10,840 bases of DNA. Origin: an uncultured Chloroflexota bacterium (GTDB lineage Bacteria; Chloroflexota; Limnocylindria; Limnocylindrales; Limnocylindraceae). The notes beneath the pieces were generated by a model, which was given only the letters and a program-made list of their open reading frames with translations, made no database searches and was not told the origin of the DNA. This document shows, piece after piece, positions 1-6,937 of this stretch. The stretch covers positions 1 to 10,840 of the forward strand of contig CAJABS010000150.1 in the NCBI GenBank assembly GCA_903938075.1, given 5' to 3'. The stretch's first letter is position 1. Every line of letters starts with the position of its first letter. A program made the translations under genes and the position numbers.

Positions 1-326
1 ACCGCTGCCAAGATGCCGACTGGTGCCGCAATCAAGATCGCAATAAGCGCGGAGACTACGGTCCCCCAAATCACTGGGAGCGCTCCGTAGTTGCCCACGA
101 CACTGCCGTCGGGCTGGGTTACCTCACCAGCCCATCGGTCACCAAAGACGAAAGAGAGTGGAGTTTGAATGTTCCACACGGGGAGAGAAGAGACCACCAT
201 CGAAAGGACCACTCCGACTAGGAGGATCCCCGCGACAACCACAGCAGAGCCGAATAGAACGCGGAAGAGGGCATCCACCCGGATGCCTCCCCCGAACCCG
301 AAACGGTTCTCCTTGGTGATTGACAT
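1..326 (-). CDS. pstC: Phosphate ABC transporter permease PstC (N-terminal part, cut by window edge)
   Basis: The first 108 codons of PstC, one of the two membrane permeases of the PstSCAB phosphate importer. They were read by hand on the minus strand from ATG at 326. A short basic cytoplasmic N-terminus is followed by a first membrane segment (about residues 21-48). Next is an extracytoplasmic stretch with the PstC-typical FGDRWAGE (61-68) and YGALPVIWGT (80-89), and then the start of the second membrane segment (about 88-108). The start is fixed by a strong Shine-Dalgarno sequence, GGAGGAGAA at 336-344, nine bases upstream. It lies 99 bp downstream of pstS with a stable hairpin between them, so it is probably in the same transcript at a lower level. 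The rest of the gene, and any pstA, pstB or phoU, are outside the window. Identity is confident despite truncation. Confidence 0.9.
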   Translation of the reverse strand, partial: MSITKENRFGFGGGIRVDALFRVLFGSAVVVAGILLVGVVLSMVVSSLPVWNIQTPLSFVFGDRWAGEVTQPDGSVVGNYGALPVIWGTVVSALIAILIAAPVGILAA

Positions 327-335
327 CTCTCTTGA

Positions 336-344
336 TTCTCCTCC
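336..344 (-). promoter_or_regulatory. Ribosome binding site of pstC
   Basis: GGAGGAGAA on the minus strand, nine bases before the ATG at 326. It is an extended match to the 16S anti-Shine-Dalgarno and decides the pstC start. It lies downstream of the intergenic hairpin, so pstC can be translated independently of pstS. Confidence 0.75.
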
Positions 345-362
345 GACTCTTGTAGACAGCGC

Positions 363-394
363 ACCAGCGGGGAGCCTTTCGGCCCCCCGCTGGT
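363..394 (-). terminator. GNRA-capped intergenic hairpin between pstS and pstC
   Basis: Inverted repeat in the pstS-pstC gap. Read on the minus strand, a 14-nt arm (ACCAGCGGGGGGCC) pairs with GGCTCCCCGCTGGT across a GAAA loop, with a single G-U wobble. On the plus strand that pair would be an A-C mismatch, so the structure is meant for the minus-strand transcript. GAAA is a GNRA tetraloop. No U-tract follows, so a full intrinsic terminator is unlikely. An mRNA 3'-end stabiliser or partial attenuator that favours pstS over pstC is more probable. A smaller hairpin (GCGCT, two bases, AGCGC; 405-416) lies between it and the pstS stop. Confidence 0.7.
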
Positions 395-425
395 TCACCA
401 TTAAGCGCTCAAGCGCGACGTTAGA

Positions 426-1778
426 TTACGGCCAGAGAACTGTGCCGTCGTACTTGATTGTCTTCAGCTGAGCCACCGCCGTGTTTCGAGCGGCAACAGG
501 AAGCGCTGCGTATCCAACGATGCCGTCCGATACGTAGAGCTTGCTCTGGCCGGTCGTCAGCGCCCAGTTAAGGAACGCGATGAGACCCTGCACCTGGGCC
601 TTCGAGGCACCGGTGCCGCCAGATACCCAGCTCTTGTAGACCATCAACCATGAGTACCCGACAATCGGATACGAGCTTGTCCCAGCAGCAAAGACTGGCT
701 GGACGTAGCTCGTCGAAGGATTGATTGGATCCTCGGTGGCAACCGCAGCGGTCAGTGCAGCCGTTGCAGCCGTTGCGCTCGGTAGCACGTAGTTGAACTT
801 TCCACGATTTGCACCTGAAGTGAACTTGGACTTAGTTTCAAGCGCAGCCGTCTTCAGGCCTGTAGCGGCAGCGAATGAAAGTTCAACGTATCCGATTGAG
901 CGGTTCGTTGCTGCAATGTTTGCAGCAACACCCGCGTTTCCATCTCCACCGATGATTGCGCGAGCACCCTTTGCGGTGCGCATCGCACCGAAGTAGGTGC
1001 CTGGCTGCGTGTTGACTGGCTTGAACGTACCCGCAGTTGCACTAAATGCGGTGCTTGAATTGCTGCTGAAGTTTGACTCATAGCCGCAGTTCTTCTGCGC
1101 TGCGGTGGCCGACTTGGCCAAATACGATGCAAAGATGAACGTGGTTCCGGAGCCATCGCTTCGGCCGTTCAGAATGATCGTGGAGCTCGTCAGGTTGGTG
1201 ATAAGTGGGTTCAGCGCCTTGATCTTTGGGTCATTCCACCTGGTGATCGTACCGCTGTAAATGTCGCAGAGCACTGCGCCATTGAGTCGCAGTGTGGCGG
1301 CAACCGTACGGGTCGACGTGGCAGAGACCTTCTGCTTCAGGCCGTCGTAGCGATAAGCGATCGCAATTGGACCGGCGGTTGCTGGAATGACGATGTAGTC
1401 ATTGGCGGTGCCGAGCGCGGTGTCGATGTCAGATCGGTTCGTCGAGCTCAGGACGCTGTCGGTGCCAGAGAACATCTGGGTGTCCTTCATCCTCTCGGAA
1501 CCCTTGAAGTTGTTGATTCCAGTGCTCGAACCACCACCGGTGTAGTCGAGAACAAACTTGGAGGCCGAGCTGGTACCGAAACGGGAAGGGTTGACGTAGT
1601 TTCGGTAGTACTCAAACCACTTGGTGTACTGGTTCCACGGGAAGGTTGCGCCTGAGCCAGTGATCTTGCCGAATCCGGCATCAATCGTTGGCGCTGAGGC
1701 GCTTGCCGTACCGGCAAGTCCCGCCACAAGCACCAAGCCCATGAGCAGGCTGGTTGTGATCTTCGTAAGGTTTCGCAC
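426..1778 (-). CDS. pstS: Phosphate-binding protein PstS
   Basis: Extracytoplasmic phosphate receptor that delivers phosphate to PstCAB. The 450-residue product has a signal peptide (basic MRNLTK, hydrophobic 10-22, likely signal peptidase I cleavage after the ASA around residues 27-29) and no cysteine in it. Phosphate-binding landmarks are GSGATFP (41-47), GGGSSTGI (81-88), SGTDS (104-108, usually AGSD) and the hallmark RSDGSGTT (206-213). IYSGTITRWNDP (173-184) and IGYVEL (295-300) are further family signatures. It is longer than the E. coli protein, partly through Ser/Thr/Ala-rich stretches at about 235-255 and 335-366. The start is GTG, chosen because GGAGGAG sits five bases upstream and the signal peptide begins there. 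It is first in the pst operon, with a candidate PHO-regulated promoter upstream. Cysteines at 171 and 231 could form a disulphide. Confidence 0.95.
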   Translation of the reverse strand: MRNLTKITTSLLMGLVLVAGLAGTASASAPTIDAGFGKITGSGATFPWNQYTKWFEYYRNYVNPSRFGTSSASKFVLDYTGGGSSTGINNFKGSERMKDTQMFSGTDSVLSSTNRSDIDTALGTANDYIVIPATAGPIAIAYRYDGLKQKVSATSTRTVAATLRLNGAVLCDIYSGTITRWNDPKIKALNPLITNLTSSTIILNGRSDGSGTTFIFASYLAKSATAAQKNCGYESNFSSNSSTAFSATAGTFKPVNTQPGTYFGAMRTAKGARAIIGGDGNAGVAANIAATNRSIGYVELSFAAATGLKTAALETKSKFTSGANRGKFNYVLPSATAATAALTAAVATEDPINPSTSYVQPVFAAGTSSYPIVGYSWLMVYKSWVSGGTGASKAQVQGLIAFLNWALTTGQSKLYVSDGIVGYAALPVAARNTAVAQLKTIKYDGTVLWP

Positions 1779-1783
1779 CGTAA

Positions 1784-1790
1784 CTCCTCC
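1784..1790 (-). promoter_or_regulatory. Ribosome binding site of pstS
   Basis: GGAGGAG on the minus strand, five bases before the GTG at 1778. It supports GTG as the start codon. The next in-frame ATG (residue 13) lies inside the signal peptide and would remove its basic N-terminus. Confidence 0.75.
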
Positions 1791-1849
1791 GCGGCGTCGC
1801 GCCGAACCGCCGATCTTTTTTGGGGCGCGGTGCGAGACTGACGCAGCGA

Positions 1850-1889
1850 TGTATACGGAACGCTAACGGTGTGTAAACGCTCTGTTAAT
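1850..1889 (-). promoter_or_regulatory. Candidate pstS promoter with PHO-box-like repeats
   Basis: On the minus strand, TTTACA (1872-1877) and TATACA (1850-1855) are separated by 16 bp and resemble sigma70 -35 and -10 elements, about 70 bp upstream of the pstS start. Overlapping the -35 are consecutive 11-nt units: ATTAACAGAGC (1879-1889), GTTTACACACC (1868-1878), GTTAGCGTTCC (1857-1867). Actinobacterial PhoP boxes are 11-nt direct repeats beginning with GTTCACC-like sequence, and in E. coli the PHO box replaces the -35. The match here is partial. The repeats run into the last codon of the upstream EamA gene. This is inferred from spacing and position. Confidence 0.4.
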
Positions 1890-2868
1890 TCTTAGTAACA
1901 CGGCGCTTGGGGCGCCTTGGGGTCCTCTTTGGCCGCACGGATCGAATCGCCCCCCACTCCGCCACCAACACGGCACCGAGGATCAGCGCCCCGCCCACCA
2001 GCTGAACCGCAGTGAGGCTCTCGCTAAAGAGGTAGCCCGCCGCCACGATCGTAAAGATCGGCTCAACGGTGCTGATGAGTGCTGCGCGCGCGGCTCCGAG
2101 TCGCTGCGCACCGATATAGAAGGCGCCAATGGGAATGATTCCGGCGATGGTGGCGACGCCGATGATCGGCAGGAGGGCGTCGTCAGGGATCGGCGTTGGT
2201 AGAAGGTCGCGGCCGAGGGCGGCGCGCAGCAGCAGCATGCCAACGGCGGTGCCGAAGAGGCTGACCGGAATGGCGGCGAGCGGCGAGGTGCCTCCGCGAC
2301 CCGATGCGCCAGTGCCGCTCTTGGTCTCTCCGCCAAGTCGCGCCGCCAAGATGATGTAGCAGCTGTAGATGATTGGTGAGGCGATGCCGAGCACCAGGCC
2401 GATGAGCGCAGGCTCCTTTGCTTCAGGGATGCCACCCACGCCGAGCACAACCCCGGTGGTGGCGATCGCGAGGGCGATCCACGGACGTGGCCCCGACGGC
2501 GCGTGGGCAAAGAAGATCGAGAGCACGGCAACGATTGCCGGGAAGGCGTAGGTCATCAGGCCGGCGAGTGAGGCGTCAATCCAGGTGAGGCTCCCAAAGT
2601 AGGTAGCGGCGTTAGCGGTGAAGAAGAGGCCGATCGCAAAGGAGCGCAGTGCGCGCTCGCGGGTGAGGCTGCGGAGGGCCGCGCGCCCGGCAGGGAGTGC
2701 AAGCACGATGGCGCCGAGGATCAGCGCGGCGAGCAGGTGGCGCCAGACCAGCAGGTCAAGCCAATCAAATCCAGTCGGGTAGATCGCTTTCGCAAAGAGT
2801 GAGCCCGATCCATAGCCGATCGCCGAGACGACGACCAACAGAATCCACGGGAGCCGACTTGAACGCAT
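1885..2868 (-). CDS. EamA (DMT superfamily) transporter, YdcZ/RhaT-like fold
   Basis: A 327-residue inner-membrane protein of the drug/metabolite transporter superfamily, with about ten hydrophobic segments in two EamA repeats. The first repeat opens with a hydrophobic stretch and GSGSLFAKA (20-28). The second ends with the characteristic LGAARAALISTVEPIF (258-272ff) and FSESLTAVQLVGGALILGAV (281-300). A Gly/Ser/Thr-rich loop (about 179-196) separates segments in the second half. The C-terminus is a basic tail, residues 309-327, with nine Arg/Lys. The frame is open back to GTG 2925, but ATG 2868 is preferred. It directly precedes the first membrane segment, and TATCCT lies 6 nt before it, as in leaderless genes. 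No Shine-Dalgarno is visible at any candidate start. The substrate cannot be told; many relatives export amino acids or metabolites. It diverges from another EamA gene. Confidence 0.82.
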   Translation of the reverse strand: MRSSRLPWILLVVVSAIGYGSGSLFAKAIYPTGFDWLDLLVWRHLLAALILGAIVLALPAGRAALRSLTRERALRSFAIGLFFTANAATYFGSLTWIDASLAGLMTYAFPAIVAVLSIFFAHAPSGPRPWIALAIATTGVVLGVGGIPEAKEPALIGLVLGIASPIIYSCYIILAARLGGETKSGTGASGRGGTSPLAAIPVSLFGTAVGMLLLRAALGRDLLPTPIPDDALLPIIGVATIAGIIPIGAFYIGAQRLGAARAALISTVEPIFTIVAAGYLFSESLTAVQLVGGALILGAVLVAEWGAIRSVRPKRTPRRPKRRVTKN

Positions 2869-2943
2869 CGTGGAAGGATACGTGTGAACGGCTACTTGGT
2901 GTGCGCCACACATCGTGTAGCACACTCGGCTAGCATCAGCGCT
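2869..2943. promoter_or_regulatory. Divergent promoter region of the two EamA genes
   Basis: This 75-bp spacer must hold promoters for both directions. Minus strand: TATCCT (2875-2880) ends 6 nt before the ATG at 2868. Plus strand: TAGCAT (2931-2936) ends 7 nt before the ATG at 2944. Both fit TAnnnT -10 elements placed so that transcription would start at or next to the A of the ATG, giving leaderless mRNAs. Neither gene has a Shine-Dalgarno site. No good -35 hexamer is seen on either side. Positions 2899-2925 hold an imperfect dyad: GTGTGCGCCACAC, three bases, GTGTAGCACAC. It is a candidate operator serving both genes. Confidence 0.4.
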
Positions 2944-3918
2944 ATGGTAAAAACGGTTTTAAAGGCGGCCCCACGACTTACCGCCGCCGCCCCACTGGCG
3001 ATCGCCTTGGCGATGCTCACCATCTACATCGTGTGGGGCACCACCTACCTCGCCATTCGCGTCGTTGTCGATCCGGACCAGGGCGTGGCCATTCCGCCAT
3101 TCGCCATGGTCTTCATTCGATTTGCGGTTGCTGGCCTCGCCATGCTCGCGCTCGTGGCCGTTTTCGCCCGCGACGCGCTGCGCTCGCTCACTCGCGCGCA
3201 GATTCGCGACCAGGCGATCGTCGGCCTCGCCCTCAACGTCGGCGGACTCGGCGTCACCTCGTTTGGTGAGCAGACCATCCCCTCGGGCATTACCGCGCTC
3301 TTGATCGCCCTCCTCCCAATCTGGGTCGCCGTGATCGGGCGTGTCGTCTATAAGGACCGCATCGCGCCGCTGAGCATCCTCGGCATCGCCGTCGGCATCG
3401 TGGGTGTGATCATCCTGATCTCTCCAGATGCGGGTGATGCGGGCCTCGATCCGCTCGGTCTCGCCTGCATCCTCTTTAGCCCGCTCAGCTGGGGTGGTGG
3501 CTCAATCTGGAGTCAGCGTGGCGCCGCAACGCCAGCCGACTCACGAGTCGCCGTGGCGATTCAGATGCTCGCCGGCTCTATCGGTGGCGCGATCGTGGCC
3601 ACGCTCCTTGGTGAGTGGAAGGACGTGCAGTTCGGTGCCTTGGGGAGCGACGTGATCTTTGCGCTCGCCTATCTCATTGTTGTCGGCAGCCTTCTTGCCT
3701 ATAACGTCTACACCTGGCTACTCCGCGTTGCGCCATTCGGCCTCGTCTCCACGTACGCCTATGTAAACCCGGTGGTCGCAGTGCTCGCCGGCAGCTTTAT
3801 CTTGAGTGAGCCGATCTCGGCCCAGCTCATTGCAGGCGGCGCCATTGTGGTTGTTGGTGTCGCGATCATGGTGACGGCTCGTAATCGAACAATTGCACGC
3901 GGGGCCGCGTCGCACTGA
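2944..3918 (+). CDS. EamA (DMT superfamily) transporter, YedA-like
   Basis: A 324-residue, ten-segment permease of the drug/metabolite transporter superfamily. The first segment carries YIVWGTTYLAIR (28-39), followed by PPFAMVFIRF (51-60) and, in the second repeat, NVYTWLLRVAP (254-264). APFGLVSTYAYVNPVVAVL (263-281) and LSEPIS (287-292) complete the YedA/RhtA-like pattern; characterised relatives export amino acids or metabolites. The substrate here is unknown. The start is ATG 2944. The frame is open to TTG 2884, but the extra 20 residues lack hydrophobic or family character. No Shine-Dalgarno is present; a TAnnnT motif 7 nt upstream suggests a leaderless message. It is followed one base later by the glycosylase gene, so the two are probably co-transcribed. 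It has a different sequence from the divergent EamA neighbour, so it is not a recent duplicate. Confidence 0.85.
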   Translation: MVKTVLKAAPRLTAAAPLAIALAMLTIYIVWGTTYLAIRVVVDPDQGVAIPPFAMVFIRFAVAGLAMLALVAVFARDALRSLTRAQIRDQAIVGLALNVGGLGVTSFGEQTIPSGITALLIALLPIWVAVIGRVVYKDRIAPLSILGIAVGIVGVIILISPDAGDAGLDPLGLACILFSPLSWGGGSIWSQRGAATPADSRVAVAIQMLAGSIGGAIVATLLGEWKDVQFGALGSDVIFALAYLIVVGSLLAYNVYTWLLRVAPFGLVSTYAYVNPVVAVLAGSFILSEPISAQLIAGGAIVVVGVAIMVTARNRTIARGAASH

Positions 3919-3919
3919 G

Positions 3920-5187
3920 ATGAGTGCAGGCGACGCGCCACTGCGCGTCTCAAGGGCGGCGGCACGCCGCTTCCTTGCCGAGCGCCACATGCTCCTCCCC
4001 CCGCGCCAGCTCCCCGCCAGCAAGGGCTCGGTCCTTGCACTCGTTGAGCGGCTGGGCTCCCTGCAGTTCGATCCGGTGGACCTCGCAGGTCGCAGTCACG
4101 AGATCGTCTGCCACGCACGCATCGACGGCTTTGAGCCGCGCTGGGTAGACGAACTCCTCTACGCCAAAGTGCCCGCCCACCGCGCCCTGGTAGAGCAGTA
4201 CAACGGCGTACTGGTGATCATGCCGACGAGCGAGCTCCCCTACTACCGCCGATCCGCCGACAAGCGCCGCGAGCGCTACTGGCGCGACGGCACCTACAAG
4301 CGACTCAAGCCGTGGGCCGACACGATCCTGTCGCGCATTACCGCCGAAGGGCCGCTCAGTGCCGCCGACTTCGGCCCCTCTAAGTCGGTCGCCTGGTCGT
4401 GGGGGCCAACCCCCGCCTACCGTGCAGCCCTCGAAATGCTGCAACTCGCTGGGCTGCTCCACCTGGCTCGTCGCGACGGTTCGCGCCGCTGGTTCGACCT
4501 CGCCGAGCGACTCATTCCACGCAACGTGTTGGAGCGCCGCGTCACCGAAGAGGAGCAGATCGAACACACCTTCTTGGCGCGACACCGCGACCTTGGGCTC
4601 GCATCCGCCAACGGCGTCTGGGTGCAGACCGACTGGCCACTCAAGCGTAAAGAGCTGGTGCGCCGGCTCACCGAGCGCGGCGCGCTGCTCAACATTGAAA
4701 TCGACGGGCTGCCAGGGCCATGGCGTATTCCTGGTGGTGAACGCTTCGCCCTTGAGGCGGCGATGCGCGCCACGGCCGGTACGCGCCCAGTGGCCGCCGA
4801 TCCGAACGCCGTCACGCTCCTCTCGCCGCTCGACCCGCTCATCCACGACCGGAAGCGACTTGAGACGCTCTACAACTTCCACTACCGCTGGGAGATCTAC
4901 ACCCCCGAAAAGAAACGCGTCTACGGCCCATATGTGATGCCGATCCATGCGGGTGATGCACTCGTCGGACGCATCCAACTGCGACGCGTCAAGGAGACAG
5001 GGGCCACGACCATCGACGGGCTCTGGTGGGAGCGTGGCGCAAAGCCAACGCGTCACATTGTCGGATTAGCAAACGCCATCGCCGCACATCAGCGGCTGCT
5101 CGGATCGACCAGCGGCCAGATGCCGAGAGAGATTGCTGATCGGAGTGACGGGCGGCGCCTCTTTACGGCGCTCCGCAAGATTGCGGG

Positions 5188-5191
<4 letters not shown>
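3920..5191 (+). CDS. ycaQ: YcaQ/AlkX-like winged-helix DNA glycosylase (HTH_42 family)
   Basis: A 423-residue cytoplasmic protein of the HTH_42 family, whose characterised members are DNA glycosylases that unhook alkylation-derived interstrand crosslinks (E. coli YcaQ/AlkX, Streptomyces AlkZ). The N-terminal winged-helix region holds LGSLQFDPVDLAGRSHE (45-61). Its Q49-x-D51 matches the QxD catalytic motif of the YcaQ/AlkX branch, not the QxQ of AlkZ. C-terminal signatures include LLSPLDPLIHDRKRLETLYNF (300-320) and YRWEIYTPEKKRVYGPYVMP (322-341), then GDALVGRI (345-352). Length is close to E. coli YcaQ (about 410). ATG 3920 begins one base after the upstream EamA stop and no Shine-Dalgarno is seen, so translation is probably coupled. 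A TTG start at 3893 is possible but adds nothing family-like. It ends in a CTAG shared with the convergent livF. The repair role is known from relatives and inferred here. Confidence 0.82.
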
Positions 5192-5901
<710 letters not shown>

Positions 5902-5914
5902 CGTCGTACTCCTC

Positions 5915-6937
5915 TCAGTGTCCCGCTGCGGCGCCGCGGCCGAGGTAGGCCTCGATCACCTTTGGATTGGTGCGGATCGCCTTTGGCAGACCCTCGGCGA
6001 TCTTCTCGCCGTGGTCGAGCACCGTGATGTAGTCCGAGATTCCCATGACGACGCGCATGTCGTGCTCAATGAGCAGCACGGTGATGCCGAGCTCGTCGCG
6101 AATGCGGCGGATGAGCGCAGTCATCTCTTCGGTCTCTTTCGGATTCATGCCGGCTGCCGGCTCGTCGAGCAAGAGGAGCTTCGGTCGGCTGGCGATCGCG
6201 CGAGCAATCTCAAGCAGGCGCTGCTTGCCGTACGGCAGGTTGGCCGCCAACTCGTTCTCCATGCCGGCTAGGTCAACGAAGGCAAGAAGTTCGCGCGCAC
6301 GCTGCTCAGCGGCCGCCTCCTCTTCGCGCACCAGGCGCGTCTTGAAGAGGGCCCCAAGGAGGCTGCCGTGCAGGTGCACATGCATGCCGACGAGGATGTT
6401 CTCAAGCGTTGTCAGGCTCTTGTAGAGGCGAATGTTCTGGAAGGTGCGCGCAAGGCCAGCAACCACCATGTCGTTCGGTCGCGCAGGTCGCGTGACGCCA
6501 ATGCGCTTGATCAGGCGGTTGTACCAGTCTGGGCGAACGATGTTCAGAAGGAGCGCGCCAACGAATCCAAGGAGCGCGACGGCGACCGAAGCGACCCCCT
6601 CGACGAGTCCAGTGTCGCCACCCACGGCCATCAGGAAGTAGATCGCTAGGGCGATGAACGGGATCGTTGGTAGGACCAAGAGAATTGGCTCTCGGCCCGC
6701 GCCAGTTGGCGGTGAGATCAACGGCTTCCCGTCGAGCTCGATCGTGCCCTCTGTTGGGGCGTAGATGCCAGCGATGACGTTGAAGAAAGTGGTCTTCCCT
6801 GCACCGTTTGGCCCGATGATCGCGCTGATTGAGCCGCGCGGGATCTCGAAGTCAACGTTGTTGACGGCAACGAGGCCGCCGAACTTCCGGGTGACGCCGC
6901 GCGCCCGCAGCATTGGTCCGCCCTTCGCTGCGCTCAC
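5915..6937 (-). CDS. livG: Branched-chain amino acid ABC transporter ATPase LivG with a membrane-hairpin insertion
   Basis: The second ATPase of the importer, with all catalytic motifs intact: Walker A GPNGAGKTT (42-50), Q-loop ARTFQNIRLY (163-172), signature LPYGKQRLLEIARA (234-247), Walker B KLLLLDEPAAGMNP (253-266) and H-loop EHDM (291-294). It is 340 residues, whereas LivG is usually about 255. The excess is one block, about residues 72-157, placed between the strand ending IELDG (66-70) and GLARTFQ (161-167); in ordinary LivG these are joined by a linker of about 15 residues. The block holds two strongly hydrophobic stretches (about 84-106 and 111-134) and then a very basic segment (about 135-153). 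The GTG start at 6937 overlaps the livM stop as GTGA, indicating coupling; an internal ATG at codon 9 is an alternative. LivG identity is certain. The role of the insertion is unknown. Confidence 0.93.
   Translation of the reverse strand: MSAAKGGPMLRARGVTRKFGGLVAVNNVDFEIPRGSISAIIGPNGAGKTTFFNVIAGIYAPTEGTIELDGKPLISPPTGAGREPILLVLPTIPFIALAIYFLMAVGGDTGLVEGVASVAVALLGFVGALLLNIVRPDWYNRLIKRIGVTRPARPNDMVVAGLARTFQNIRLYKSLTTLENILVGMHVHLHGSLLGALFKTRLVREEEAAAEQRARELLAFVDLAGMENELAANLPYGKQRLLEIARAIASRPKLLLLDEPAAGMNPKETEEMTALIRRIRDELGITVLLIEHDMRVVMGISDYITVLDHGEKIAEGLPKAIRTNPKVIEAYLGRGAAAGH

Noticed and set aside
392..399. GGTTCACC on the plus strand, a good match to the Streptomyces PHO-box heptamer
   Set aside because: It is a single copy with no second 11-nt repeat. 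It lies in the pstS-pstC gap where no plus-strand gene follows, and half of it belongs to the hairpin arm.
1793..1820. GC-rich inverted bases followed by TTTTTT on the plus strand, resembling a terminator
   Set aside because: The arms next to the T-run do not pair well, and no plus-strand gene ends here. The region is the pstS leader.
1885..3918. The two EamA genes as a recent tandem or inverted duplication
   Set aside because: Beyond shared family hallmarks the proteins differ in most residues and loop lengths, so they are distant paralogues.
3950..5056. A 368-codon open frame on the minus strand
   Set aside because: It is the reverse shadow of the ycaQ-like gene. The GC-rich third-position pattern of that gene keeps the opposite frame open, and the translation has no recognisable domain.
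6218..6238. The LivG signature LPYGKQR departs from LSGGQ
   Set aside because: Pro in the second position and variation at the fourth and fifth positions are common in LivG proteins, so this does not suggest a dead ATPase.
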